DNA from: Onthophagus taurus
Lineage: Eukaryota > Arthropoda > Insecta > Coleoptera > Scarabaeidae
Assembly: GCF_036711975.1 (NCBI RefSeq)
Contig: NC_091967.1
Location: 22,754,001-22,818,000 of the forward strand
Reading direction: 5' to 3'
Length of the DNA stretch: 64,000 nucleotides
In this document: positions 1-12,784 of the stretch, one piece after another
How positions within the stretch are numbered: the stretch's first letter is position 1
How the letters are laid out: each line of letters opens with the position of its first letter
The notes under the pieces: generated by a model
What the model was told of the DNA's origin: nothing
Databases searched by the model: none
Seen by the model: only the letters and a program-made list of their open reading frames with translations
Program-made: the position numbers and the translations under genes

Positions 1-1460
1 TCAGTACTTGAAAAGTTTCATAATTTCCATCATCAGAATTTTCCATCAACTTTTCCATTCTCACCACTTCTTCCCAATGCTCCTCACTCCTCATTCTTTC
101 TTCTAGATTTTCAATAATACTTCCCAAAGTGTCTCGGGTTGTATGTACATTTCTGCCTCACTTCAAAATACTTTGTTACCTCAGCTTGAAATTATCTCTG
201 AATATATTTCTTTCATCATATTTATTAAATGTTCGCATATTCCTTCACCTTAACTGTATCCATAGTTTCTTTCTGTTTTCCTCTTCGAAAATGTGATTGT
301 ACTACCGACAAATCTATTTCCAATCTCCACCTTTTTCCACAATTTCAGTATATATTATATATACTACACACAGCATATTTATTCCATTATAACTTTGCGA
401 AGAGTGTTTTCATATTTTTTTGTGAATAGGGCATAGAATTTTGACCCGATACTGTACATGGAATCATTCCCACTTCAAAATCTACTTCAAAACTTCTAGG
501 AATTTATTTGTAACCTCGCCCATTTATTACCAACCGGTCACATTGTATCCATAATTTTTTTTTTAATATCTCATAAATATCTTGCAACTTTTCTCCTCCC
601 ACTACTCCCTCTTTGCTCTATATATCGTTATATTTCTTATTGGCTTTCCTGTATTGATCCTCCAACATAGCATTCATTCAGCATCAGTAATATTTACCGT
701 ATACATTTTTGTCTCCTCCCTTTCCTTTCCTTACCTCCCCACTGCTCTGTTTATCTGTACCTTAGCGGTAAAGGATCGTAACTCCAGTTTTTGTCAATAT
801 CGAGTTAATTATTATAAAACTTATTATAATAGTATTATAAAACTTTAAACCTTGTTTTCTAAAAAACCTAAAATAATGGAGATCCTAAACAATCCTTTAC
901 CTCTAAGGTACAGATATATGTTCTTATATTTGTTCCTGGCTTCTCGGTATTAAACGTGACACTATCTGACACTTCATCGTTCTTTAGATCTTCTATTAAA
1001 GTTGACTTTACTATTAATATCCCTCTCTTTATTCCTCCTCATATGATCCCAACCCTATGAAAAGGCTTCCAACTCAATTCCTATATTCTGCTTGAACTCC
1101 CCCTTCTTTTCGATCACATTACATTATATTTATCTTTTCTTCCTATCTTATATCGTATAGCATATCAATTCTCCTCTACTCTTTGCGTCTTAATTTTATT
1201 ACCTTCCAAATCTCACGATACTCCCTAAATAACCGTTGGGACCCTTATGATTTTCCCAATAATCTTCTCCTTAATTTTCTTTTTTCTGTGTTTCTTCGTC
1301 TGATTTGTTATTAGTCTTTCCAAATCATCTATTCTCCTACACATTTCGTCCTTCTTCCTTTCTATCTCTGTTAATATCTCTCTACATACTGTTTAATCCT
1401 CGCATGTTCTCTTAACTCCACTATTCTTCACTGCCATCTTTTCGTCCATATCCTTTCTAA
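1..1460 (-). mobile_element. Degenerate retroposon-like sequence, possible ORF1 coiled coil
   Basis: The plus strand is strongly pyrimidine-rich. Read on the minus strand, patches encode highly charged, Glu/Lys/Arg-rich peptides, for example around 1-115 (a run with EERMRSEEHWEEVV) and around 1290-1400 (EIERKKDEMCRRIDDLERL). Such charged coiled coils are typical of the first ORF of non-LTR retrotransposons, but stops and frame changes break them and no reverse transcriptase is visible. Plus-strand ORFs here are low-complexity and unconvincing. It could also be decayed coding sequence of another kind. Confidence 0.3.
754..914. mobile_element. Small MITE with terminal inverted repeats
   Basis: About 160 bp bounded by imperfect inverted repeats of about 23 bp that begin TCTGTACCTTA on both ends, flanked by TA on each side as expected of a mariner-type target duplication. 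The interior is AT-rich with no ORF. Non-autonomous. Confidence 0.55.
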
Positions 1461-2811
1461 CGAATGATTATTATTCCTACGAATGAATCCAATATTGCCT
1501 GAGATGATTCCTGTAAGCCATTTCACTCATTTCTTAAGAATTCTTCCAACCTTCTCCTTTCTGGTCACAGCAAAGTCAACTTCTCTCTCTCTAGCCTTCC
1601 CTTATCCACCCCTTACACACTTTCCTCGGATATCACCAATGACATCGACCATGCTCTGGAACGCCTTAGTGACCATGTTATTGCTTTTCTTTGGCTCTTC
1701 CTATACGCTGTTTTCCCTTTTATTATTTTCGTTTCTAATTATCAGTGTCAATTTATGTCTGCTTCTCCATTTTCTTTTTCCTACAAAAATCAACCTAAGA
1801 ACTCAGAGTACCGGCTGTATACTGCACTCTCCTTCTGAATAATTTTAGTGAAATAATTTCAGAACCATGCATTGAAGTTTTATGTCTATTGGATATTGCT
1901 TCCAATATAAATTTCAATCTGTAAATTAAACTTTGGTCAACTCCAGTAATTCTTAGCTAGCTTATCAGGTTAGAGACTGGGTCAAATCTTCTAGCCGTCA
2001 TTAGTTCTTCCAAAAGTAGCTGCCAATCTACTAAAAACTTATCTCCTTCTGATTTCTTTTGAATTAGTTCTTTTGTCTCGGCTATAGTCCTTTTATCTTC
2101 TCCAGGTCTTGTTTGCCACCTTCTAATTAGAAGCTTGTATGACAAGATTGATTCAAACAACAGTGTTTTTCAGTATTTTTCCATGATTCTGGATTGGCTT
2201 CTTTCTTCTTTGAAGTACAAGCACCACATTGTAGATGCTGTATTAATTGCTATGTTAGAAGCAGACAACAGCTCAAAATGTCTGCTGTTTGATCCGCCAT
2301 CCATTGTACTATTCCCAAAACTCATTACAGTAATTTTATTGTGTAATTAATAAATTACACAAGTTTAATTAATAAACTTTGACTAACTTTTGATATTAAT
2401 CACAGTGCTTCCTCATTATATGCTATAAAATTTGCTGATGAGGGTTTGAAAAGTTTCGATGTCTACTGAACATTTGTGTACACAGAATACCTACAATTAG
2501 CTCACATTTCGTAATATTTACAGTATTTTAGTATAATGAGCTTTAATACTCAATATGCATCCTAAGTATTTTACAGTACACACTGATGAAATATTATTCA
2601 GAACGCAAAATCTAGAAATAACATTATTTATATTCACACAATAATTACGGTTATTATACACGGCTTCACTCTTTCAAATTCAACAATAAATTTATGCTGT
2701 ATCGATATGAATTAATATGTTTTGCTCTACCTGCGCAATATAACACAGCGTAAAATATTACTTGTTTAACTCCTATTGGTGTTATATTCATATTTGATAT
2801 TTTTTTTGTAG
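1461..2811. other. Intergenic or intronic DNA, nothing identified
   Basis: Short ORFs on both strands near 1483-1842 and 1957-2350 show no recognisable family and overlap each other in opposite directions. A short palindrome built on GTGTAATT lies near 2340. If the exon at 2812 belongs to a gene running from the left, part of this is its last intron. Confidence 0.4.
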
Positions 2812-2979
2812 CCGTATAGACACGAATTCAGCGACCTGGATTACGCCGATGTCGACTATCGTTCTTACGGACCCATCAACTACAAAGCAGCATCAATTTA
2901 CGCGGCAATGAAACGAAAACAAAACGAAGCCAAATTACAGGAACAACAACAACAGCAAGACTACGATGATCTTTTATAA
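2812..2979 (+). CDS. Last exon of an unidentified gene (55 residues)
   Basis: A pyrimidine tract ending in TTTTTTTGTAG leads into a phase-0 open frame of 55 codons ending in TAA at 2977-2979. The peptide starts PYRHEFSDLDYADVDYRSYG, is rich in Tyr and Asp, then has a basic stretch (AAMKRKQNEAK) and a five-Gln run before DYDDLL. The base composition is clearly less AT-rich than its surroundings and third positions look selected, so I take it as real coding sequence. The Tyr-rich acidic tail would suit a cytoplasmic tail, but I cannot name the family. The rest of the gene lies left of the window or in exons I could not find. Confidence 0.6.
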   Translation, partial: PYRHEFSDLDYADVDYRSYGPINYKAASIYAAMKRKQNEAKLQEQQQQQDYDDLL

Positions 2980-5805
2980 AATGAAAAGTTTTCTCGGCGT
3001 TTCTTCGACGTTTAATAGAGTAACAGCAACAACAACAGCAAACGGCCAACATAGCTTCTTACCAAAAACGATAAAAAAAATCTTTAAAAAAATAATGCCA
3101 AAAAATAATAACTAAATAATAAAAATAAATACCGTGCATACCAAAGATATTTTTATACATATCTAAGAACTATTTAAGTCCCGTCAACGTTACTAATTTT
3201 AGTAAGAATATAAAAAACGATTGGAAAACCTTCTCAGTAATTTATTATTATAAATAATAATATAACACGTCGTTTTGTATAATAGTTTTTAACCGGAAGG
3301 CGATACGATTAATAATTAAAATAAAGGAGTTTATATCTTTAATAAAAAATTTGTATAGTATATTAACAAAAGTTTTTCGTACGTAAACGGTAAGGTTGTT
3401 TACTTTTTAGATTATTGACGTATAAAAACGTAGAAATTATAAAACTTATTACAAAAATGCAACAGAAAAATCGTTATATCACAATTATTGTATAAATGTA
3501 CTTATTTCATTGCCTACTAACTGCATTATTTCATCAGTGGAAAGTTATTTACAACAGTTTATTCACTTATAAAAGTATGAGTGTCATTTAAGAATAATAT
3601 TTTAAATAATTATCAATTCAATCATCCAATTTTTTTTTTATAAATGGAAAAATAACTCCCTCAAGCATTTAACTCACCTATTCTTTCTTTAATAACTTTC
3701 CAGTGAGAATTAACCAAAAGTCGAATTGCAACAATAGAATTTTATTAATTTTTTGTAAATAAATATGTTTAACGAATACTAAACATGTCCGTAACAAATA
3801 CTATTTCTGCAATTACGCACTTTGCTAACGCTTTATTAATACATAATACTCTGTACAAACTTGCTCAAGCTCATTTCTATTATTATCCGCGAAAATCGGG
3901 GTGTAAAGAGTGTTTTTAAAGAAGAAGTGATGAGGGGATTTTGATTTCATGTAAATTTTGAAATTAATGAAATATGACTCGTAACGTCCAATAAAAGGTG
4001 ATTATATAAAATTAAAATAAAAAAAAAAACAATTATTTGGTGGGGTGCTGCAACTACTAAGTTTACTAACAAACCAGTCTGGACTTTTCACCAATTAAAA
4101 AAAATCAAGATAAAACCTATAATATAGAATATTAAGGACTAGTTCGTTTAGTTTATACTTGGATATACCTGTATCATCATGTAGATATTGTAAAATAAAT
4201 GACTAGTACTTGATAAAATGTTTCTAATCTTTTCTTTTTAACATTACTCTATAAGTAATTATGGGTCCTCTTTAAATATGATCCTTAATCTTTAATTTGA
4301 CGTATTAGTCGTTGTAAGTTCATGAAATAAAATTTCAAACTTTTAATTTTTACCTCAGGGTAAGTATGCAAAATATGCACGTACATACCTAACTATTTTA
4401 AATTGAATTAATATGTTTTTATAATAATAATGAAACACAAGTACTATATATGTTATATTATAATAATGGAAAGATAAAGAAAAATGCATCAATTAAGTCT
4501 CCATTCACGTCATCTCGTTGAATTTTCGAAATTAATTTCAAAGATAGTGAAAATGAAAGCGATTTTATTTATGTATCAGTATTATAGACCAAACTATCAT
4601 CCATCCTCATATTGCCACGTCATCGTTGTTTTAATTTAGCTTTAGGCAACACAATTTACATCTTCCCTTTCAAATGCTAACTTATTTATTATCCTTCCAG
4701 TACAGGCATTTACACAGTCACACGCAGAGAACTGTAAATCCGCAATTGCTAATAGAAACGATCGCCGGGCAACAGATGGAGTTAGTTAGAAGTTACTAAA
4801 TTTAAAATGTATTATCCGAATTTTATTATTAATTTTTTTGTATTAAGGGGGCGGTTCAAAGCGTCCATTTTTATATACGCCGGGAGAGGTTACGTAGATG
4901 TACATTCACGACTTAATGCTACATATTTATAAAAAAGTAAATACGTAGGCTTGAAGTACATATATTACTCTACGGAATGACATATTTAGTATTCTAAAAT
5001 AATCATGACGCTGACAGAAATAAATTACGAAAGTTAGTCATAATAAGGGTTTAATACAAATCGTTCTGTAGAAGAGATTAGGGACTTAAACGAGGTGGCA
5101 AATATGTCATCTAATGCTTATGTATCTTAGGAACAGATTCCGTATTCGTAAAAGTGCAATAGCTGTGTGATTATTTCATGAATGTGTTTTTTCTGAAGAT
5201 ATGCGATTTTGTCACAATTTTTAGTCATTACGAAAAGGTGTAAAATGGGTTGCCTAAAACCGACAAAACAGTACTAAGTAAACCTTTGGCAATTACTTTG
5301 TAGATGGCTTTAGGTACTAATTAAAAATTTAAAAAAAAAATAAATATAAAAAATAATTAATTGCCAATAAAATGTTATAAAACGTATTATAAATTGGTTA
5401 CTAATCTTGAGTTGGTAATAACATTTGTTCATGGCCAATTTCTCTTTTAACTACTGAGTAAATAAATATATATAACAGATAGAAGATTTGTAGGCAATTA
5501 TGAATGAGTTGCTGATCACAGTCCTTCCGCCCTAATTTTTAGTGATTATATTAACACTGAGAAAGTAAGAAATAACACAACAAATTGTTATCAAGATATA
5601 AGAACATAAATAATCTAAAGTAAAGTAATAATAATTTGTAATAGACATAGATAACAATAATACTATTTATTCACAAAAAAAAACGGTTCTACATCATAAA
5701 AAATAATAAAAATCAATAACAACTTTAATTTTATTTTACAATAAAAAAACCATCTTAGAATAACAATTTTTACAAAACTATTTCACAATAAAAAACCATC
5801 ATATA
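2980..5805 (+). other. Probable 3' UTR, then intergenic AT-rich DNA
   Basis: Downstream of the stop at 2979 the sequence is AT-rich with several AATAAA hexamers (for example near 3325 and 3755) that could serve as polyadenylation signals. I see no ORF of note, no RNA gene and no clear repeat structure up to the foldback element at 5806. Confidence 0.45.
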
Positions 5806-6960
5806 CAGGGTGTTTCGGTGACTCGGGAAACAAATGTAACCATATATACTAGAGTGAAAATGATGACGATTCATGTAAAAAAAATTAGTAAAAGTCCTCA
5901 AATTGCAAAGATACAGGCCATCAAAGTTATGAAATTTTAACACATTTTTCTAAATATCTTAAACACTATTTATGGTAAAGCGTTGAAATTTGGTACAGCG
6001 TAAACTAACATCACGTAAAATCATTAGGCAATTTTTGAGTTGGATCGGTACGCGGGAACAATGCTATACAGGCTGTTCATAAAGTTTGTTTGCTCAGAAC
6101 TTTTTTATCTTATCATTACCCTACATTTATTTTTGCATTTTCTAATAGTAAATTTAGTTTAGAAACTTTTATCACTCTTAGAGAATATTGATAAAAACCA
6201 CCGTTTCCGTATTAAATGCAAAAATGTTAGGCTCCGAATTCAATAACACTAAAAAAAATAAATAAATAATTTGAATTAGCAATGACAAGTGAAAATCGAA
6301 CTGAGCTGTCATAACTATTATGTATGCAACATGTCCAAGTGTAGATTTAGCTAAATCACATTTTTAATTTGTTTTAGTTGGTTTAATAAAAGAACTCAAA
6401 AACAATAAATTAAAAATCAACACTAACAGGAATAATAAAAAAAGTACATAAAATAACAAGACAAGTAATAAAAAATACTAAAGGATGTTCAAAAACTTAG
6501 ATTTCTTTTTTTTAGTAGTAACACTATTGAAATCGGAACTCAACATTTTTGGATTTAACACGAAAACGGTGATTTTTATGAATATTATCTAAGAGTAATA
6601 AAAGTTTCTAAACTAAATTTACTATTAGAAACTGCAAAAATAAATGTAGGGTTATGAAAGAATAAAAAAGTTCTGAGCAAACAAACTTTAGGAACAGCCG
6701 GTAAGCATTGTTCCCGCGGACCGATCCAACTCATAAATTGCCTAACAATTTTACACGACATTGATTTATACTGTAAATTTCAGCGCTTTACTGTAAATAG
6801 TGTTTAAGATATTTGGAAAAATGTGTTAAAATTTCCTAACTTTGATGGCCTGTATCTTTGAAATTTGAAGACTTTTACTATTTTTTTTTACATGAATCGT
6901 CATCATTTTCACTCTAGTATATGTGGTTAAATTTATTCCCCGAGTCACCGAAACACCCTG
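5806..6960. mobile_element. Foldback element with CAGGGTG termini (1155 bp)
   Basis: The element starts CAGGGTGTTTCGGTGACTCG and ends with the inverse, flanked by TA on both sides. The inverted repeat is not only terminal: matching inverted segments can be followed through most of the element (5880/6900, 5940/6840, 6050/6710, 6100/6640), so nearly the whole unit forms one imperfect hairpin centred near 6385. There is no transposase ORF. This fits a non-autonomous foldback derivative of a mariner-type (TA-target) family. The arms have diverged from each other, so the insertion is not recent. Confidence 0.8.
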
Positions 6961-8050
6961 TATAGAATATAATCAAGTGACGAATTCAGTAATGTTGTAA
7001 AATTAAATGCATGAATATTGTTGAAATATTAATCATTGACTGACGAAATCAAACCGATTTTTTTATCAATTTTATGAACCCAAGAGGTTCGAATCGCCAC
7101 TTTAAAGAAAATACTAAAGAGACAAAAAAGTACCACTAAAGTATGTGCTTATAACCCATATTTTTTTATGTTAATATTACATAGCGTTAAAAAGTTCTTA
7201 TAAAATAAATCAAGGGGATGGTGAATTGCATCCCCTTAGAGGGTGCTAGGGAAGTTTAAGGTATGGTTGAAAATAAGGTATCAGCCAGTAGTACATACAT
7301 ACAAAAATTCAAATTCTATGGTTTACTTATACTCGAAATAAAAGATAAAATGTAAATTTTTGGCTCAACTTTGACAGCTCATAGCTCGAAAACAAAAGAG
7401 TTGGGACCCTATGTTTATATAAAAAACTTGTGTTATTTTGGCAAGTACTACATCCTAGTAAAGCTTCCCGATTAAAAACTGATCCACCCTGTATATGGCC
7501 AAAAATCTGATTCCTGTGGAATTGGGTCGAAAATGTTTAATATTGTTGTAATACATTGTTAATGTTGAGTTAGGATCTAAAACTGGTAAAAAAAATTTGT
7601 GTTAACCAAAATTTAGGTAATAGAAATATTTGAATAAATAATTGAAAATAAAAATTAATTGTTTAAAAGTAAAAATGTTCAGTTATGAAAATAACACCAA
7701 CTATAACAATATTAACATTTCGCAAAAAAAAAGAACACCAAATAATATCGAGAATAGGCATCGCGTAAGGCTAAACCATAATATATTCCTCAATGAATAA
7801 AATATTTCAACGGTAGGATGATTAATTGTAAGCTGATATAAAAAAAGCGTCGCTATGAATAACTGAATTGAACTCTCGACGACCTCTTTTAACCAACAGC
7901 GGAACTATACACATTTTTTTTGCACTTTTGCGAACATCACGTGATTGAACCGCGACCTTAAAGCAATATAACTTAACAAATATGCACCATAAACTCAGAT
8001 ATGTGGGATTTTTTCTGGCTTTCCAAATGCTTTCAATAGGGAGCGAAATA
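6961..8050. other. Non-coding DNA with a solitary transposon end near 7495
   Basis: Mostly featureless AT-rich DNA. From about 7205 to 7495 there is a GC-richer segment with a small palindrome (GGGGATG...CATCCCC) that ends in CCACCCTGTA, the same terminal heptamer as the other CAGGGTG elements in the window. I see no matching left end nearby, so it is probably a truncated copy. Confidence 0.4.
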
Positions 8051-8059
8051 GATATTATT

Positions 8060-8345
8060 TACACATATTGAACTAAAACTAGAACTAACACTAGCACTAC
8101 AAGAAGGTTGTAGTGCTCAGAGTCAACTTCGAAGTGTTAAAAAAATACAACTGGGCGCTGAATAACAACTAACACTAGTATTAACTTTACACATTCAGTA
8201 GAACCAACACTAGACCTAGAACTAAAAACATTCGGGTGTAGTAATGCGTCTCTCAAGGCGGCATTTTTAGCCATCTTGAGAGACGCTGAATAACAATGAA
8301 AATTAGAACTAACGCTAGACCTAGAACTAGAAAAATGGTTTAGAC
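8060..8345. repeat. CTAG-phased repeat with internal hairpin, copy 1
   Basis: Repeated short units of the type ACTAGAACTAACACTAG occur around 8070-8100, 8170-8240 and 8305-8340. Between them, 8245-8290 forms a hairpin in which GCGTCTCTCAAG pairs with CTTGAGAGACGC. The same units recur at 46.8 kb and 48.7-48.9 kb, so this is a dispersed family, presumably a non-autonomous mobile element. Confidence 0.55.
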
Positions 8346-8654
8346 GTGCGCCTTCAGACGCATAACTTAGTTCAAAACTTTCTATTTCTACATTAACTTT
8401 TACTACCTTTTACTGCTTAACAAAAGTCTATAGCCATATGTTTGTCCACTGCTAGACATAACTCTCCCAAAAATATTTCCACTTTCCTCTATCCTGCGCT
8501 GTATTTATCCAGTATGTACATATGCACTTCAGATCATTCGACCAACAAGTAGGTGCTCTAACTCTGTCAGAAAGGCGTGATGTCGCCTATGAGGTTTCCA
8601 TTCGGTTATTTTCCTTGTCCACCTACGCTCACACTTTCTAGTTAGGTGGCTTAC

Positions 8655-9400
8655 GTACAGTGACTCAAAAAGGTAAACCTCATACTATTGCTGAAGATCT
8701 CATATTACCAGCAGCAAAAATTATGGTGTCTGCAATAATTGGCGATAAAGCTGACAAAGAAATTACACAAATTCCGTTGTCAAACAATACAGTGCAAAGA
8801 AGAATTGAAAGTATGGCAGAAAACATAAAAGATCAATAACACAAAGAGTTCGTGTATCACCTGGGTTTGTAATTGGATGAAACATCGGACGTAACAAGTC
8901 AGGCAGTTTTACTGTGCTGTGTGAGATACAAGCATGAAGATGCCTTTCTCGAAGACCAGAAGAAATTTTTGGAAAATTAACGGGTTTCAATAAAAATAAA
9001 ATTGATTGGGCGAAATGTGTTGGTACAAGCACAGACGGTGCCAAAGCTATGTCCGGAAGAATAACAGGTTTGAAGGCGAAAATAAAGCAAGTATCTTCAT
9101 CTGCAGAGTGGTACAATTGAGAAGCATTGAGAAACCTATCTGATTTCTGGGCTTACGTTTTCAATGAATCGCCGAATTTAGAAAACAAAGCTTTGCAAAT
9201 TTTAATACCTTTTTCCAACCACATATTTTTGTGAACAATATTTTTTGTTGTTACATTAAGTAAAAAGTAAATCAAGAAACAGATTAATTAATTTGGATGC
9301 CGAATTACGAGTTAAACTGTCGAAAAATATACAACCAAACTTTGAGAAACTTGTAAAAGAAATGCGAGTTCATCGATCGCTCTAAATTTATTTATTTTTG
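8655..9400 (+). pseudogene. hAT-family transposase remnant (ZBED5/SCAND3-like)
   Basis: Reading on the plus strand, 8660-8840 encodes a peptide running GKPHTIAEDLILPAAKIMV and on through KEITQIPLSNNTVQRRI, which resembles the hAT transposases domesticated as ZBED5 and SCAND3. Downstream pieces in other frames (LDETSDVTSQAVLL; later a Gly-Arg-Asn segment) continue the alignment order. Stops at about 8839 and 8871 and several frame changes show it is dead. Confidence 0.6.
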
Positions 9401-9494
9401 TACCTTGTGGTAATAGTTAAAATATAAAACAAAATAAATATATTCTTTATTTATAAAACGAACGGTTTATTAAGTTGTCCGGGGGATTAACTTT
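9401..9494. other. Spacer between transposon remnants
   Basis: AT-rich spacer without recognisable content. Confidence 0.3.
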
Positions 9495-9725
9495 TTATTT
9501 AATTTTCATACCGACGTTCTCAATATTCGCTCTTTTGAACATATTCTCTAATAGATTGGTGAATAGTTTGGGGGAGATGACATCACCCTGCCGCACAATT
9601 CTTTCTACGTCTTTTTGAGGTTTCTCATGGTTTACAAAGACGAGAACTAGAAACTTGTTGTATTCTAAACATTTTTCGATGAAATCATCTCTCATTGTAT
9701 GGAGAAGAAAAAATGGTGATTTCAT
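9495..9725 (-). pseudogene. Reverse transcriptase fragment, RTE-like
   Basis: The 76-codon minus-strand frame contains RIVRQGDVISPKLFTNLLEN, which matches the conserved RT block usually seen as VRQGDPLSPKLFTA in RTE-type non-LTR elements (fingers/palm, before the YADD box). Nothing of the catalytic box or the endonuclease remains next to it. Confidence 0.65.
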
Positions 9726-10815
9726 TCAGAATATTATTGCTTGTTCCATTGATTTGATTATCGTTACTAGTGTACATTTCCTCGACATTCGCAATAAATT
9801 AATGTATGTGCATGTTAAGATTTGTAGACAATAAATTTTGCTTACTTTGGTATTTGTTTTCAAATTAGTTAACTACTCTATTGATTTTATGTAATGAATT
9901 GATTATAGTTTTATTTTTCTTAAAATCTTGTGATAATTTCGATTAGTCAATTGCAGACAAAATATAAATAAATGTTTTTTAAAGATCCATATTCAATGGA
10001 AATAAGAAAACTGTCTTATACTAATGCTTCGGCGTGTATTGTTGGATGATTAATGACTTATTAAAGGTGAGATAAGCATTGTTTATTATATCATCATTAT
10101 AGAAAAAGGAAACCTATGTATCCAAATAATTATTAATAAATTAAATAACGTAAATATATTTTAAGATTTTTTTTTAAATCTTATTAAGGAAATTTTAATG
10201 ATTAATAACTATGTCAATGCCAAATATAAATCAAAAAATCTAGACTTTTACAATTTTGTGTATTGTTAATTTTCGAGAAAACGCACAATTTTTTTTAAAT
10301 GAAAATTGAATGTGATAATTTTTCAAAATGCCCTTATCAAGCAGCAAATCATCAAAAAAAACCAACTCAAAAGTACAGGTAATAATAGAAATTAATTTTA
10401 CCCTAGAATACATTACCCATAGTATAAGACATACTTAAACCGTGCATATTGCTACTATTCATTAACGTCAAAAACCTTTTTTATAACTCCAAAAGGCTAT
10501 TGATGAATATGTCCGTCATGCACATATAGGTGCAGTAACTTTTCTTCACTACTGCTGACGGACTTGTTCGATTCACAAAGCATGTTGCAAATAAACTTCT
10601 ATTATGAAACAACAGAACTAAACATTTTCAATTAAAACAAAATCAAAGAAGAAATTATCAAAATATTCGTGGATGGAAACACTATTCTTTAAAGTACAAA
10701 AATTAGTTCAGTAATACCAGTTGCACTATATGTATTCCTAGTTTTTAATACCATTTAATATGTTTTCTGTAAATCGGTTAATAGGCCATCAACTGGTCTT
10801 CGCGATCAACTCCAT
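9726..10815. other. AT-rich non-coding stretch
   Basis: No ORF, RNA gene or repeat identified on either strand. Confidence 0.4.
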
Positions 10816-10819
10816 CCAT

Positions 10820-11870
10820 GTATTTGTTGTACCTACATTACTATAGCTTCTGGATTTTTGTGCAACTGCCCTCTTCTAATGTAATCCTGGAAGATGTCAT
10901 TGCCGAACTGTATAGAAATATAGGAGATCTGTTTGTTATGACACCACTGTAATACCATAACGGTATCAGAATATAATGGTAGATTCTTTCGATCAAATCT
11001 TATTGTTTTCGTATATGGCATATCCCTATTTAGAAGCTGTAGTGTCAATTTATAACTTTTATAATAGTTATCTATGAACAAACTATATCCAACATCCAGT
11101 TTCTCCTCCATCAAATATAACACTACATTTGCTGCATGTCTCGTTTCTTCGAAATCGTCCAACACGTCGGTATACATCACCAATTTTATGGCACTATCTT
11201 CAGATTACATGAGCATATACAATTTTATGCCATATTTATACTTTTTATTGTTTATGTATTTCTCGAGCCATCTCCAGAGCAACATTAAGTCATCGAGAAA
11301 CAAATTCTCCATTTTTTATTAAAATAATTGAATAGAGGTTTTATTTTGAATAGTCTTTCCTGAGCTTGTGGTCAGTAGATTTTGAATGTTCTGGAACTGC
11401 AGGTAACGTAAAATAATCAAAAGTTGCTGCCGGCCCATAGTAAAAGCAATCCTAAAAAATGCCAAATTCATCTAGTACAACTTCTTTCCACCTTGTAATT
11501 CTATAAAATTCAGTTCCTGGTTGACCTGAATTTTATTTCAGGTTTCTGGTTGAAAATTCATTTGAACACACAAACCGGAAATTACATGCCAAAGCATTCA
11601 TACTGGGGACAGAGGATTGAATAATTGTGGAACTTGTAGAAGCAGTAATGGATTAGATGTTTAGAGAACATTTTCTTCGTCATCATACTAGTTGAACATT
11701 ATCTTCTTCCGTATCTGAGTTACTCTCCCAGCAGTCGTCTTTTTCAGTATAAGGTGCACTTAAATCAGATATATTATCATCCCATTCTTAAGATTTTTCC
11801 AGCTCATTTTCTGTCAAAAATCCATCAGTATTAATCCTAATGCAAGTACAGATGTTCCAGTGTATTAGAA
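10820..11870 (-). pseudogene. piggyBac-type transposase remnant
   Basis: Minus strand. The frame at 10833-11183 encodes a segment with LDVGYSLFIDNYYKSYKLTL, the DNYY signature of the piggyBac DDE domain (Pfam DDE_Tnp_1_7), followed by the usual GTLR/NRK-like region here read as TIRFDRKNLP. Higher coordinates (11690-11870) encode an acidic stretch like the N-terminus of piggyBac transposases (ENELEKS, then DCWESNSDTEEDN). Several stops separate the pieces. No terminal repeats found. Confidence 0.65.
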
Positions 11871-11999
11871 CCATTCGCAATTAGTACTCACAACAGGCTA
11901 ACCCTTTAAGCAAGCACAAACACAAACGGACTAGCAATACCGCCTATGCAAAGTTTTCTCCATTATGCGATCTTCCTGTTTTTGTCCTTTATCCTCTTC

Positions 12000-12470
12000 A
12001 ATCTGTCTTCATCCTCCCCCTCACGCTTCACATCCCTTATCTTCTTCAGGTCCTGCCATACATCACCTTTCCAGCGCTTTCTATCATAATTTCATCTATC
12101 ATAATTCTATCTCTAATTCTATTATAATATAGATTTCTTAAATTTGCTTATTCTTGTTGCCACTCTCCGTTTAACACTATACTCTTCTCCGCTCACCCTT
12201 GTGTTTCTCTGTATCAACCTCGTCCACGCTTCATTCTTCTCTCTTACTGCACTCTTTAACTTTTCATCGTACCATTCCACATTTCTGCAATTCGTTCTTG
12301 TAGCGATGCATTCGTTTGCTACTTTCGTGATAGGTCCCTCTATCACGTCCCGTTCTTCTTCAATCGTTTCCGATTATGGTTTCTTAGTATGGCCTCCAGT
12401 TGTTGCTGGAAGAACTCTTTGAATTTCCCTCTCCTCATCCTCTCTTTGTTCATACGATGTAGTATGTTAG
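12000..12470 (-). pseudogene. Non-LTR element fragment (endonuclease-RT linker region)
   Basis: The minus-strand frame 12122-12346 (74 codons) has WYDEKLKSAVREKNEAWTRL followed by an Arg/Lys-rich helix, which resembles the linker between endonuclease and RT domains in RTE-like elements (a WW-E-core followed by EAYKKW-like helices). Degenerate flanks continue the same strand. The overlapping plus-strand ORF is an antisense shadow. Confidence 0.5.
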
Positions 12471-12479
12471 GATTCTTGT

Positions 12480-12752
12480 TTTGGCAGACTTTAAGAACTT
12501 TTTAAATATCCCCACAAAAGAATACCTGGGTGTTGGATCTGGAAATTGAGCTGGTCTATCCATCACTAATTAACGTTGGTATTAAGATACATACTTACAA
12601 TAGCAGCATAATGTAATAGCGTTCCATCCTTCTGCGAGACAACATCTATTTGTAATTCCCCTAGATTTTCTTCTGCGACTCTTGTCATTTGTGGAGTTAT
12701 TTGATTTTCTAATAACCGCCCATATGATGGCCTTGTCAGAACAATTTTTACT
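12480..12752 (-). pseudogene. mariner-type transposase fragment
   Basis: Minus strand, two frames. About 12570-12750 encodes a peptide with GRLLENQITPQMTRV and then SQKDGTLLHYAAI, matching the second catalytic block of mariner-type transposases (normally FQQDGAPPHY...). 12500-12560 encodes RPAQFPDPTPR, matching the third block (WPPRSPDLTP). Most catalytic residues are altered. A GTAAGT at 12593-12598 (minus strand) makes part of it look like an exon, which I reject. Confidence 0.6.
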
Positions 12753-12784
12753 GTGTTAAAAAAGAATTTCTAATTATTTTTTAG

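Noticed and set aside
1483-1842. 119-codon plus-strand ORF
   Set aside because: Reads as pyrimidine-rich low-complexity sequence; no recognisable domain and surrounded by degenerate DNA.
7080-7100. GGTTCGAATC, identical to a tRNA B box
   Set aside because: No A box or acceptor/anticodon stems can be formed around it.
12599-12750. Minus-strand segment that looks like an exon (TTTTTTAACACAG acceptor, GTAAGT donor, 50 codons with an ankyrin-like or semaphorin-like feel)
   Set aside because: The peptide aligns better with the second catalytic block of a mariner-type transposase (QKDGTLLHY for QQDGAPPHY), and the matching third block follows at 12500-12560. The splice-like sites are chance.
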